In this document: positions 43,569 to 52,698 of the stretch, one piece after another
Numbering within the stretch: position 1 is the first letter of the stretch
Layout of the letters: every line of letters begins with the position of its first letter
Source: Pelagibacteraceae bacterium AG-333-C14
GTDB taxonomy: Bacteria > Pseudomonadota > Alphaproteobacteria > Pelagibacterales > AG-422-B15
DNA length: 62,695 bases
Direction: 5' to 3'
NCBI GenBank assembly: GCA_003282485.1
Contig: QBZD01000004.1
Location: 1 to 62,695 of the forward strand
Notes under the pieces: model-generated
Told to the model about the DNA's origin: nothing
Databases searched by the model: none
Seen by the model: the letters and a program-made list of their open reading frames with translations, nothing else
Position numbers and translations under genes: made by a program

Positions 43569-43650
43569 TTTAACTAATTTCATTAAATCTTTTTTTAAAC
43601 ATATTTTTAACCAACTTCAGACTTGATTTTGAGTCATTGTTTGAATCAAC

Positions 43651-44202
43651 ATGAAGAAGTCTAATTTTAAGCCACAGTATATAAGTCGAAAATCCTATCT
43701 AGCGGACTCGACCTTGGTGATTAATCCTTCAAAAACAAAGCCGAAACTTTCTAGAACACCCAAACTTTTATCGAGCTTTGTAATAGCCTCTGGTCTGATT
43801 GGACTCATGTTTTTCTCCCTTAATGTTGAGGCCAAACCGATTCGGTATGAATGTACTGATACCAATTTGGTTGGCCTTGGAGGGCTATTGACAGGCAACG
43901 TTCAAGGCTATGAGTTTGAGAATGAGACTTTTGAGATAGAAGTTGATACGGAAAGCGAAACTATTAATACAATTTCAGGTAGTCGCATGTTTGCAGCACA
44001 ATGTGAAACTATTGGTGGAAATGATAAAGAATTCTATTCCGTCTGTTCTGATCATTTTGGGCAGATCATACTAAATTATCACTCAGGATATTTTACCAGA
44101 ACCTATCATACAGGAAATATACCATTAAATGATTCAATTTTTGTAGGTCTTGGAGAATGTGAACAAATGTTTGAGGTTAATACTGAAAAGGTAGTTGGAT
44201 AA
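43651..44202 (+). CDS. Secreted or anchored protein of unknown function
   Basis: 183 aa. An unusual 40-residue basic N terminus precedes one hydrophobic segment (LLSSFVIASGLIGLMFFSLNVEA), which is either a signal peptide with a long n-region or an anchor. The exported part has five cysteines (RYECTDTN, AAQCETIGG, YSVCSDH, GLGECEQ) and is rich in Gly, Thr and Glu. I recognise no family. Separated by 82 nt from acs and 29 nt from the cupin gene. Confidence 0.6.
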   Translation: MKKSNFKPQYISRKSYLADSTLVINPSKTKPKLSRTPKLLSSFVIASGLIGLMFFSLNVEAKPIRYECTDTNLVGLGGLLTGNVQGYEFENETFEIEVDTESETINTISGSRMFAAQCETIGGNDKEFYSVCSDHFGQIILNYHSGYFTRTYHTGNIPLNDSIFVGLGECEQMFEVNTEKVVG

Positions 44203-44231
44203 ATCCTATCTAATGTATAAGCTTACTCATC

Positions 44232-44648
44232 ATGAGTGATAAAGATCTTATTAAGAGTTTAATAAAAGAACACAAAATGGAACCTCATCCTGAGGGTGGA
44301 CATTATGTTGAGATATTTAGAAATGACGATGTCACTCATATATATTTTTTATTAGAAGAACATGAAAACTCTCATTGGCACAGAATAACCAAAACGGAAA
44401 CGTTACACTTTTACTCTGGTAGTCCTCTTAGCGTGTACACCTCAAAAGACGGAGTAGAATTTCAGATTGATGAAATTGGGTCCAATAATAATTTTATGCA
44501 TACTGTTGAAAAAGGCACTTGGTTTGCCTTGAAGTCTACTGGTTCCTATAGCTTGATTGGCTGTACGGTTGCGCCTGCCTTTCAATTTGACGATTTAGAA
44601 CTTGCTCCAAAGGATTGGAAGCCGTCTACATTTGATCAGCAGCTTTAA
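44232..44648 (+). CDS. DUF985 cupin-fold protein
   Basis: 138 aa, single cupin domain of the DUF985 family. KEHKMEPHPEGGHYVEIFR at the start, THIYFLLEEHENSHWHRITKTETLHFYSGSPLSVY in the middle and VEKGTWFALKSTGSYSLIGCTVAPAFQFDDLELA at the end match the family. The His residues of SHWHR and LHF are the probable metal or sugar site. Enzymatic role is uncharacterised. Convergent with the small SDHAF4 gene, 8 nt away. Confidence 0.9.
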   Translation: MSDKDLIKSLIKEHKMEPHPEGGHYVEIFRNDDVTHIYFLLEEHENSHWHRITKTETLHFYSGSPLSVYTSKDGVEFQIDEIGSNNNFMHTVEKGTWFALKSTGSYSLIGCTVAPAFQFDDLELAPKDWKPSTFDQQL

Positions 44649-44656
44649 GATAACAA

Positions 44657-44812
44657 TTAGAAGTCTGAGGTAATTCCCTTTTTCTCCCAGTCGCCAAAGC
44701 GAGTTGGTTCAGGACCATCAGTCCCACCTATTTCCTTTTTCTTTTTAGGGAGTTTTGAGGCAGTTTTCTTGTCTTCTGTATCCTCGACAACTTCAGTTTT
44801 TTTATCGCTCAT
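44657..44812 (-). CDS. Succinate dehydrogenase assembly factor 4 (DUF1674), 51 aa
   Basis: Reading the minus strand from the ATG at 44812 gives 51 codons ending TAA at 44657. The charged N terminus is followed by the hallmark EIGGTDGPEPTRFGDWEKKG and a C-terminal ITSDF, which is the DUF1674/SDHAF4 signature (EIGG-x-x-GPEPTR-[YF]-GDWE-x-KG-x-x-x-DF). Homologs shield or assemble flavinylated SdhA. The sdh genes themselves are not in this window. Too short for most gene callers but well supported by motif. Confidence 0.9.
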   Translation of the reverse strand: MSDKKTEVVEDTEDKKTASKLPKKKKEIGGTDGPEPTRFGDWEKKGITSDF

Positions 44813-44911
44813 GATACTTAATTTAATCTTAAATTTTGAGTTATCAAAGCATGAAAAATAGTGGGAAACAAATGGGGTTTCTGTTATACAGAGAAATAAT
44901 GCTTCTTACAC

Positions 44912-45568
44912 ATGTCGGTTAAAATATCACCTTCGATACTAGCATCTGATTTTTCATCATTAGGCGAGGAAGTCGTCAACATCACTAAAGCAGGCGCTGA
45001 CTATATTCATGTTGATGTCATGGATGGACACTTTGTGCCAAACTTAACCATCGGACCTGACATTGTAAAATCAATCAGAGATAAATCATCACTGCCTTTT
45101 GATGTTCACTTAATGATTGATCCTGTTCAACCATACATTGAAAAATTTGTTGAAGCAGGAGCTGATATTGTATCCGTTCACCCTGAAGCTAATGACGATA
45201 CACAAGCTTGCATTGATAAAATAAAATCTTTGAATGTGAAAGCAGGACTTGCAATTAATCCTGATACAGAATGGGAAGTAGTAAAACCGTTTATGGATCA
45301 ACTAGATCTTATTTTGGTCATGAGTGTACATCCAGGTTTTGGCGGACAAAAATTTATTCCAACTGCACTTGATAAACTTGAGAAGCTTCGAAAAGAAATT
45401 GACCAATCAGGTAGAGAAATTGATTTAGAAATTGATGGGGGAATCAATTTTGAAAATATTCAATCAGTGATTGATGCTGGAGCAAACATGATTGTGGCTG
45501 GCACCACAACATTCAAAGGTGGTCCAGGTGAATACGCAAATAATATTGAAAAATTAAGAGGCCATTAA
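44912..45568 (+). CDS. rpe: Ribulose-phosphate 3-epimerase
   Basis: Interconverts ribulose-5-P and xylulose-5-P in the pentose phosphate pathway. 218 aa TIM barrel. KISPSILASDFSSLGEE, YIHVDVMDGHFVPNLTIG (metal His and catalytic Asp), LMIDPVQPYI, LVMSVHPGFGGQKFIP and LEIDGGINFENI are diagnostic. It is followed by purH after 1 nt; ribose-5-phosphate from this pathway feeds purine synthesis. Confidence 0.97.
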   Translation: MSVKISPSILASDFSSLGEEVVNITKAGADYIHVDVMDGHFVPNLTIGPDIVKSIRDKSSLPFDVHLMIDPVQPYIEKFVEAGADIVSVHPEANDDTQACIDKIKSLNVKAGLAINPDTEWEVVKPFMDQLDLILVMSVHPGFGGQKFIPTALDKLEKLRKEIDQSGREIDLEIDGGINFENIQSVIDAGANMIVAGTTTFKGGPGEYANNIEKLRGH

Positions 45569-45569
45569 A

Positions 45570-47135
45570 TTGGACGTCAAAATAAAAACTGCTCTGATAT
45601 CTGTTTCAGATAAATCAGGTTTAGAAAAAATTGTTTACTCACTAAAAGAACATGGTGTGAAAATAGTTTCAACAGGCGGCACTGCAAAAGCCATTGCTGA
45701 TATGGGTGTGGACGTCATGGATGTCTCTACACTAACAAATTTTCCAGAAATGATGGGCGGACGTGTTAAGACATTACACCCCAATGTTCATGGAGGATTA
45801 CTTGCTAAAAGAGATGATAAAGACCATGTTCAGTCTCAAACTGAGCATGGCATTAAAGATATTGATTTGATCATTGTTAATCTTTATCCCTTTGAAGAGA
45901 CCATAAACAACCAAGAAAATGAGGAAATTTGCATCGAAAATATAGACATTGGCGGACCCGCGATGTTGCGCTCAGCTGCAAAGAATCATAAATTTGTAAC
46001 AGTAGTTACTGACGTAAACGACTACTCAGATGTGATCAACGAGATGAAGGAAAACAAAGGATCAACAACTTTAGACTTTAGAAAAAAGTTAGCTGCCAAG
46101 ACATTTTCAATGACTGCTTATTACGACTCGATGATCAGCAATTGGTTTCATCGAGATCAAAGTGATCACATTGAAAATTTTTCATCAGCAGGTAAATTAT
46201 CATCAACACTTCGCTACGGTGAAAACCCACACCAATCAGCTGGACTTTATAAATCATCACAGCAAAGATCGGGTATTCCTTATGCAACGTTACTGCAAGG
46301 AAAAGAACTGAGTTACAATAATATTAATGACTCTGATGCCGCACTGCAATTGATAAAAGAATTTGATCAAAAAATTCCAACTGTTGCAATCATCAAACAT
46401 GCAAACCCCTGCGGTGTTGCAAGTGCAAGTTCATTAAGCAATGCATACTTAAAGGCATTCTCATGTGATACTACAAGTGCGTTTGGTGGAATTATTGCTG
46501 CTAACCAAATTATTGATGAAGATACCGCAAAAGAAATGATTAAAATATTTACTGAAGTTATTATTGCGCCTGGTATCAGTGATGAAGCAGAGAAGATTTT
46601 TAAAACAAAAAATAATTTACGTATTTTAGTTTTGCCTTCTTTGCATGAGAAACACATTTCAAAAAACTTTAAAAGTATCGAAGGTGGTATTCTCGTTCAG
46701 TCAAGTGATACTAAACTAACTGAAAAATCAGATTTAAAAATTGTTACTCAGAAAGAACCAACAAGTGATCAAATGGATGATATGTTGTTTGCATTCAAAG
46801 TGTGTAAACATGTTAAATCAAACGCCATCATTTATGTAAAAAATCAAAAGACAATTGGTATAGGTGCAGGTCAGATGAGTAGAGTTGATAGTGCCAAAAT
46901 TGCATCTCAAAAAAACAGTGAGATGGAAAGCAGTGATGAAAATTCTCTCAAAGACTCAGTTGTTGCCTCAGATGCTTTTTTCCCCTTTTCAGATGGTCTC
47001 TTGGTAACGATATCATCAGGAGCCACAGCAGTGATTCAGCCTGGTGGCTCAATTAAGGATAATGAAGTCATAGAAGCTGCAGATAATGCTGAAATTTCAA
47101 TGGTTTTTACTGGTGTTCGGCACTTCAGACATTAA
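45570..47135 (+). CDS. purH: Bifunctional AICAR formyltransferase/IMP cyclohydrolase
   Basis: Last two steps of IMP synthesis. 521 aa. The N-terminal MGS-like cyclohydrolase domain has ALISVSDKSGLEKIV, STGGTAKAI, KTLHPNVHGGLLAKR and NLYPFEETI. The C-terminal transformylase has RYGENPHQSAGLY, YNNINDSDAALQLI, IKHANPCGVASA, SAFGGIIAAN, and ends GAGQMSRVDSAKIA, DAFFPFSDGL and FTGVRHFRH. The start is a TTG one base after the rpe stop. Its TAA shares TTAA with the stop of the convergent FkbM gene. Confidence 0.97.
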   Translation: MDVKIKTALISVSDKSGLEKIVYSLKEHGVKIVSTGGTAKAIADMGVDVMDVSTLTNFPEMMGGRVKTLHPNVHGGLLAKRDDKDHVQSQTEHGIKDIDLIIVNLYPFEETINNQENEEICIENIDIGGPAMLRSAAKNHKFVTVVTDVNDYSDVINEMKENKGSTTLDFRKKLAAKTFSMTAYYDSMISNWFHRDQSDHIENFSSAGKLSSTLRYGENPHQSAGLYKSSQQRSGIPYATLLQGKELSYNNINDSDAALQLIKEFDQKIPTVAIIKHANPCGVASASSLSNAYLKAFSCDTTSAFGGIIAANQIIDEDTAKEMIKIFTEVIIAPGISDEAEKIFKTKNNLRILVLPSLHEKHISKNFKSIEGGILVQSSDTKLTEKSDLKIVTQKEPTSDQMDDMLFAFKVCKHVKSNAIIYVKNQKTIGIGAGQMSRVDSAKIASQKNSEMESSDENSLKDSVVASDAFFPFSDGLLVTISSGATAVIQPGGSIKDNEVIEAADNAEISMVFTGVRHFRH

Positions 47136-48370
47136 AAATTAATATAAAAGTAATCCTTTACCGTATCCTGATGCGTGAATGTACCCTTCTCAATTAATTT
47201 GAAATTAAATGCCTCTAGAAATTTTGAGGTCTCACTCAACTCTTCATCAAAAATTTCTATTTGTAAGAAGACCTTGTTATTGTTAATTAAGTTTTCGATA
47301 CCTTGCAGTACAGATAATTCAAAACCTTCAACATCTATTTTTATGGCAACGATATTATCTGTGTCTTTAATTATATCATCACCTCGAACTTGAGAAATCT
47401 TCATCTCTCCTTCAGAAGAGACACTGGCTCCACCAGATTGATAAGTGCCAAATCTTGTACCAGCTAGTAAATAACCTTCTTTATTCTCATTTGATAAAGC
47501 CAAGTTATGAGATTGAATAATTTGAGAAAAACCATTTAGTTGGATGTTTGCCTCCATTCTTTCAAAAGCTTCCTTGTGCGGTTCGAATGCATCTATTTTT
47601 ATATTTGGAACATTTTTTGCAATTGTTAATGCATAAACTCCAATATTTGCACCAACATCAACAAAACGACTAATTTTGTATTTTTTAATATTATCTAATA
47701 AGAGTTTTATTTGTTCTTCTTCATAACGATTAGTAAAATAAATTTCACGATCAATGGAGTCTCTAATATCAAGGTTTAATAAAATATCGTTAAGTCTAAA
47801 AACAAGCTTTTCTTTTTTGGTATAAAATAAATATCTTCGCAAAAAACTTTTTCTTAATTTTCTATAACCCTTCTTAAGTATTGGAAATATTGCAATTGTA
47901 ATCATCAGAAAAACCAATACCCATTTTATTTGATTAGTGCCGCTTGCTAAAATTATTTGCTGATCAGTAACTGAGTCAATTGATGGAATGCTCATAATCA
48001 TGGCACACTGAATATTTTCCATTAAATCAAAAGAACCTGTTAATAGAGGGACTGAATAAATAAGATTATTTTTATAATTTGAGTAATGATAAATACCCAA
48101 ATGAAACGAAACATAAACAATTGGAAAAATCGTATCTAAAATGAGACTTACAAAAATGGAAAGTGTTTTTCCTTCCACTCCTAAAATAGAAAACGCAAGC
48201 TCTACGTCATCCCTTTGAAAACCAAACTTTAGATCCAATAGATTTTGCCCCACGGCATATGGAAGCATAGGGATAATTATAAACAAACTGATAATAATAG
48301 ATGAAAAAAGCACTAAAAGCAGGGCCTTACTGCTAGCTATAAGTCTGGAATAGTCTCTTACTTTTTGCAT
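47132..48370 (-). CDS. Membrane-anchored FkbM-family methyltransferase
   Basis: 412 aa. The N-terminal 170 residues hold about four membrane helices (LLLVLFSSIIISLFIIIP, TLSIFVSLILDTIFPIVYV, LIYSVPLLTG region, WVLVFLMITIAIFPIL). The C-terminal domain is an FkbM-type SAM methyltransferase: RFVDVGANIGVYALTIAK (SAM site), IDAFEPHKEAFERM, and VAIKIDVEGFELSVLQGIENL. FkbM enzymes O-methylate sugars or polyketides. Membrane fusion suggests modification of a lipid-linked or surface glycan. It pairs with the soluble paralog at 49858 and the MFS transporter between them. Confidence 0.82.
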   Translation of the reverse strand: MQKVRDYSRLIASSKALLLVLFSSIIISLFIIIPMLPYAVGQNLLDLKFGFQRDDVELAFSILGVEGKTLSIFVSLILDTIFPIVYVSFHLGIYHYSNYKNNLIYSVPLLTGSFDLMENIQCAMIMSIPSIDSVTDQQIILASGTNQIKWVLVFLMITIAIFPILKKGYRKLRKSFLRRYLFYTKKEKLVFRLNDILLNLDIRDSIDREIYFTNRYEEEQIKLLLDNIKKYKISRFVDVGANIGVYALTIAKNVPNIKIDAFEPHKEAFERMEANIQLNGFSQIIQSHNLALSNENKEGYLLAGTRFGTYQSGGASVSSEGEMKISQVRGDDIIKDTDNIVAIKIDVEGFELSVLQGIENLINNNKVFLQIEIFDEELSETSKFLEAFNFKLIEKGTFTHQDTVKDYFYINF

Positions 48371-48377
48371 GAATATT

Positions 48378-49718
48378 TTATTCTTTTACAAAAAACATCC
48401 CTATAATTCCAACCAAATTGAAAAATACAATTGCGATCATTGCATATTGTAGGCTATCAGTGAATGCAAGAATTAGAGACATTACTCCTGGCACAAGCCA
48501 AGCAGTAGATTTTCCAGCAAATGCATAGAGACCAAAAAATTCAGTCATCTTTTCTTGAGGAGAAAGTTTAACCATTAATGCTCGTGAGGCAGTTTGTGCT
48601 GGGCCATAAAAAATTGAAATGCCAATAACTACAAAAATGTAAGTGATCTGACTTGTAGAATTGAATATTCCAAATGTTAACTCCTCTACACTTGCTGAAT
48701 ACTCATTGACAGTAAAAAAATAAAATATTGTATCTTTATCAATTGATAAGCCTAATACTCCTGAAACCAATAACCCCCAAAGTGATAGGTTAATAACATT
48801 TTTGGAGCCAATCATATCATTTAGGTAGCCTCCATAAATTGAGCTCGGCCCAGACAAAACATTTAAAATGATACCAAGTATCAAAACTTGTGTGAGCGAC
48901 ATACCTACTACCAAACTAGCGTAGACTCCCCCAACAACAAACAGTGCATTGAGCGCATCTTGATAAAACATTCTTGTAATTAAAAAAGTAAAAATATTTT
49001 TATACTGCCTTGCTTCTTTAAAAGTATTTATAAAGTTGCTTAATCCTATTTTTACTGATTCATAAACACTAATTTGGTTTTTCTTAAGATCAGGGGTAAA
49101 TAAAAACAAAGGAATAATAAATACTGCATACCAAATAGCGCTAAGCGGTCCGACAATTCTTATATGTTCGTACTCACTTGTATTCAAACCATAAAGACTT
49201 TCAGTTTCACCACCCGGCCATACAAATATTATTAAAAATAAAATTAACGCGATGAGACCAGCAATATAACCAACCCCATAACCCATACCACTTAACCAAC
49301 CGGAATTCTCGGAAGTCTCAATGGTTGCTAAGACTGAGTTATTAAAGACCTCAGAAAATCCAACCATAGCAGATGCAAGTATTAAGCCAAACATGACTAA
49401 CCAAATACCATCAGGAGCTCCTGGGGGTGAGTACCAAAGCAAAGCCATTCCGACTACAAATAAAGTTGATGTAATTCCCATTAGTAACTTTCTGTTTCCC
49501 TTAATGTCGGTAATTGATCCAAGAACGGGACTTAAGATGGCAATAGCCAAGCCTGAAATTGTTTGAGTAAGAGTTAATTTTTGGGCACCATCGGCACCTG
49601 TTATAAATACATCAGTAAAATACACTGAAAAAACAAACGTCATGATTAATGTGTAGAAAGGCTGATTTGCAAAATCAAACATTGTCCATGAATATCTAGC
49701 TAATCTTGAAGCTCTCAT
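48378..49718 (-). CDS. MFS transporter, UMF1/Atg22-like
   Basis: 446 aa with about twelve membrane helices. The opening SWTMFDFANQPFYTLIMTFVFSVYF is typical of the UMF1 family related to yeast Atg22 (a vacuolar amino acid effluxer). ILSPVLGSITDIKGNRKLLMG is the MFS loop 2-3 motif, and FYGPAQTASRALMVKLSPQEKMTEFFGLYAFAGKSTAWLVPG a family block near the end. Substrate unknown. It is flanked by two FkbM methyltransferases on the same strand, 7 nt before the downstream one. Confidence 0.87.
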   Translation of the reverse strand: MRASRLARYSWTMFDFANQPFYTLIMTFVFSVYFTDVFITGADGAQKLTLTQTISGLAIAILSPVLGSITDIKGNRKLLMGITSTLFVVGMALLWYSPPGAPDGIWLVMFGLILASAMVGFSEVFNNSVLATIETSENSGWLSGMGYGVGYIAGLIALILFLIIFVWPGGETESLYGLNTSEYEHIRIVGPLSAIWYAVFIIPLFLFTPDLKKNQISVYESVKIGLSNFINTFKEARQYKNIFTFLITRMFYQDALNALFVVGGVYASLVVGMSLTQVLILGIILNVLSGPSSIYGGYLNDMIGSKNVINLSLWGLLVSGVLGLSIDKDTIFYFFTVNEYSASVEELTFGIFNSTSQITYIFVVIGISIFYGPAQTASRALMVKLSPQEKMTEFFGLYAFAGKSTAWLVPGVMSLILAFTDSLQYAMIAIVFFNLVGIIGMFFVKE

Positions 49719-49857
49719 AGCAATACTCTACACAAATAAAATTACTATGTATGTGAAATATTTAATTAGTAATAAATTAAATTATTATTTGGAATAGTTG
49801 AGGAAACAACTGACAATTATAACTCGCATTTTACATCCACAAAGAAACAATCTTATT

Positions 49858-50613
49858 TTAGTAATTTTGGAAGTTGCAATCTGCATAAGTATTGGGCTTA
49901 TGCGGTTTTGTACCTTTGTAGTTATAATATCCTATTTCATTTAATAACTTTTCAATTTTATCATAATTTTCATATCTGATTTCAATTTGCAAATAGGATT
50001 GATTATTTTTCAAAATTTCTTGGGCTCCACTAAGCATCTCAAATTCAAAACCTTCAACATCAATTTTCATTACTATTTTATGATCTTTTAAATTAAATAA
50101 ATCATCTAAAGGTTTAATCAAAGACTGTTCTGTAACTTCTGTATCTTCTTCATTAATCTTATAATTAGGCGACCAGTCAGAATTTGAGCCCAATAAAATT
50201 GTTCCACTGTTGTCACCTACAGCAGTGTGAAAAACTTCAATATTAGAAAATTTATTTTTATTAATTGATTCATTGATTCGATTTATATTTTTTTTGATTG
50301 GATCTATTGCTTTGATTTTAAGTTTATCAAACTTTTTTGCTAGTCGTAGAGAATAAATACCCCAGCAAGCCCCTACATCTAAAAAATATTCTGAACTCTG
50401 ATCATTTATAACATCAACTAAATTTTGAAAGCTTTGTTCTTCATACTCTCTATTTATATAAAATGTTCGATCAATTAAATGTCTTATGTCTAAATTAAAA
50501 AGTATACCTTCGTGACTAATCTCTCTTTCATAGTCTGAAAAATAAAATGCATATTTCTTTATAATCGACGGTATCAACCTTTTCAGGAATGGAATTTTTA
50601 AAAAATAATTCAT
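49858..50613 (-). CDS. FkbM-family methyltransferase (soluble)
   Basis: 251 aa. Rossmann-type SAM methyltransferase: YFLDVGACWGIYSLRLAKKF for SAM, IKAIDPIKKNINRI, and IVMKIDVEGFEFEMLSGAQEIL near 190. The segment ILFNLDIRHLIDRTFYINREYEEQSF closely parallels ILLNLDIRDSIDREIYFTNRYEEEQ of the membrane-anchored enzyme at 47132, so the two are paralogs, one without the membrane part. No signal peptide. The tRNA-Gly gene lies just upstream on the same strand. Confidence 0.85.
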   Translation of the reverse strand: MNYFLKIPFLKRLIPSIIKKYAFYFSDYEREISHEGILFNLDIRHLIDRTFYINREYEEQSFQNLVDVINDQSSEYFLDVGACWGIYSLRLAKKFDKLKIKAIDPIKKNINRINESINKNKFSNIEVFHTAVGDNSGTILLGSNSDWSPNYKINEEDTEVTEQSLIKPLDDLFNLKDHKIVMKIDVEGFEFEMLSGAQEILKNNQSYLQIEIRYENYDKIEKLLNEIGYYNYKGTKPHKPNTYADCNFQNY

Positions 50614-50623
50614 TTTCTATAGA

Positions 50624-50698
50624 TGGAGCGAGTGAAGGGAGTCGAACCCTCGACCTAAACGTTGGCAACGTTTCGCTCTACCACTGAGCTACACTCGC
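50624..50698 (-). tRNA. tRNA-Gly (anticodon GCC)
   Basis: The minus strand gives a full 75-nt tRNA including encoded CCA. The acceptor stem GCGAGTG pairs with CACTCGC. The D arm is TAGCTCAGTGGTAGAGC. The anticodon arm AAACG-TTGCCAA-CGTTT has anticodon GCC. The T arm GAGGGTTCGACTCCCTT has TTCGA. It lies 11 nt upstream of the FkbM gene, same strand, and 91 nt from the divergent Lon-N-domain gene. Structure and conserved positions are intact. Confidence 0.97.
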
Positions 50699-50789
50699 AT
50701 TAATAAAATGGTTCTAAATGAAAAAGCCTTGTTTTTCAAGATAAGGGGATTATTTATATATTTAATAATATAGTATAACATTCATACAA

Positions 50790-51437
50790 ATGATTAAATC
50801 CACAGATACCGAGCTTCTACCCAAGAAAGTTGCAATATTTCCATTAACTGGAGCTGTACTTTTTCCAGGCACTCAGCTGCCTTTAAATATATTTGAACCT
50901 AGATATGTTCAAATGATTGACGATGCATTGGCCTCACCTGGCCGCGTCATAGGGATGATACAACCAAGCAAACCAGGCGAGAAGACGCTGAAGAAAGTAG
51001 GTTGTTTAGGAAGAATATCTACATTCAATGAAGCTGAAGATAATCGATACTTAGTAACATTGTCAGGGACTATCAGATTTGAAGTCACGGAAGAACTGAA
51101 TACAACTACTCCTTATCGACAAATCATTCCAGATTATAAACAATATGAACCTGACCTGAAACCTCAGGAAGTTGAGTCAATTGATCGATCCAAGCTCCTG
51201 GCCCTAGTTAAAAAATATCTTGAGAATAGAAAAATAATGGCTGATTGGGAGATAATAAAAGATACGCCTACAGAACAACTTATAAATTATTCAGGAATTC
51301 TTGTGCCTTTTACTGCCGAAGAAAAGCAGTTACTTCTTGAGTCAAAAACAATTATTACCAGAAGCCACGTACTGGAAGCACTTTATCAATCGTACATATT
51401 TGACTCACCTGGCGAAAAGAGTGATCAATTACACTAA
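50790..51437 (+). CDS. Lon N-terminal-domain (LonSB/PUA-like) protein
   Basis: 215 aa consisting of the Lon substrate-binding domain without ATPase or protease parts. KKVAIFPLTGAVLFPGTQLPLNIFEPRYVQMIDDAL and RVIGMIQP are the hallmark start; VGCLGRISTFNEAEDNRYLVTLSGTIRFEV and the C-terminal helical region follow. Such stand-alone proteins are common in alphaproteobacteria, and their role is not established. Convergent with the UbiH-like gene, sharing a 4-nt CTAA at the stops. Confidence 0.92.
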   Translation: MIKSTDTELLPKKVAIFPLTGAVLFPGTQLPLNIFEPRYVQMIDDALASPGRVIGMIQPSKPGEKTLKKVGCLGRISTFNEAEDNRYLVTLSGTIRFEVTEELNTTTPYRQIIPDYKQYEPDLKPQEVESIDRSKLLALVKKYLENRKIMADWEIIKDTPTEQLINYSGILVPFTAEEKQLLLESKTIITRSHVLEALYQSYIFDSPGEKSDQLH

Positions 51438-52594
51438 AGCGCTTTAAAATTTTCAACGCCCGTTGCATTTTTAATAATTTTTCTTTTTAGTAGATTATTT
51501 TTATCTAAAACTTTAATGCCCATATTAGCAAACATACTCAGGAAGGTATTTTTACTCTTTAAAATTTTGTCCAATGCCAGTGTTCCAAAAGAATAGGCTG
51601 CATTATCTATTTTTCTAAGTTGATCAAATTCTTTGAATGCCATTCTATTGTTCACTTCATACCCTAAGGATGTATATTTTAGGATTACTTCCACAAATAA
51701 AGAAATATCCTTAATGCTTAAATTTAAGCCTTGTCCAGCTATTGGATGAATATTGTGCGCAATATTCCCCATAAGAACTGTGTTTCTATGATAAAGTTTT
51801 TTTGCATAAAGAAAATTCAGTTTATGAGTTTCTATATTTTCAATCTTTAATGCGCCGATTTCTTTTTCAAAATATTCATTTACTTTACTTTCTAATTTAC
51901 TCTTTTCATAATTAAGCTCCTTCGAACTATTTTTAAGTGACCAAACTAACGATGCTTGATTATGAGAATAAGGTAAGAAAGCTAATGGTCCGCTGGATGT
52001 AAAGATCTGAAATGCATGATTCTGTTTTTTAAACTCCCCTTTAACATTAATTGAAAAAGCAGTTTGGTTTAAATTTTGAGAAATAAATTTAATATTATTT
52101 TGCTCTAATAAATTTTCATCATTAACTGATAAAATTAAGACTCTAGCAAATATTTCTTTCTGCTCATCAATGAGTATAGAAACTTTATTTGAATGTGTTT
52201 CTTTGCGTATCGATTTAGTTTTGAATAAAGTATCAATATTTTTATTTTCTTTAAGACTTGTAGCTAATTGACCACTAATAATCTTGTTTGGCAAAATCTT
52301 TCCCATTGTAGAATTTGGTTCGTTATCAAATGTTATACTTGAACCATCTTTAATGCTTGCTAAGCAACATGATATTTTTTCTATATCAGTGAATTTGTTG
52401 AACTCTAAAGGATCGTCAATAATACTGCATAAATAGTTTATGGAACCAGAGGATAAGAAGGTGACTAGGTTAGATTCAGTCTTTTGGGTAGTTTGATTTT
52501 TGACATAACACACACTAAAATTATTCTTTGCAAGTGCTAATGCAGCTATTTCAGAGGATATACCCCCGCCATATATAATAAAATCATAGTTCAT
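51434..52594 (-). CDS. ubiH: Ubiquinone biosynthesis FAD hydroxylase (UbiH/UbiF/Coq6 family)
   Basis: Flavin monooxygenase of ubiquinone ring hydroxylation, 386 aa. The FAD-binding start is FIIYGGGISSEIAALALAK. The second FAD motif VLMGNIAHNIHPIAGQGLNLSIKD uses Asn in place of Asp at GN, as UbiH-type members do. The middle part is divergent. Which ring carbon it hydroxylates cannot be told from sequence; alphaproteobacteria use UbiL/UbiM/UbiH variants. Divergent from ftsK. Confidence 0.85.
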   Translation of the reverse strand: MNYDFIIYGGGISSEIAALALAKNNFSVCYVKNQTTQKTESNLVTFLSSGSINYLCSIIDDPLEFNKFTDIEKISCCLASIKDGSSITFDNEPNSTMGKILPNKIISGQLATSLKENKNIDTLFKTKSIRKETHSNKVSILIDEQKEIFARVLILSVNDENLLEQNNIKFISQNLNQTAFSINVKGEFKKQNHAFQIFTSSGPLAFLPYSHNQASLVWSLKNSSKELNYEKSKLESKVNEYFEKEIGALKIENIETHKLNFLYAKKLYHRNTVLMGNIAHNIHPIAGQGLNLSIKDISLFVEVILKYTSLGYEVNNRMAFKEFDQLRKIDNAAYSFGTLALDKILKSKNTFLSMFANMGIKVLDKNNLLKRKIIKNATGVENFKAL

Positions 52595-52698
52595 TTTTTA
52601 TAAAAATATTTTGTCCTTATATTATTTAAGAAGTTATATAATGGCCATGTGAATCAATTGCCAACAGAATATTTTAAATATTTATCAAAGGTGTAAAT

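Noticed and set aside
49796-49811. Hairpin AGTTG / CAACT between the MFS and FkbM genes
   Set aside because: Five base pairs only, expected by chance in a spacer of this size.
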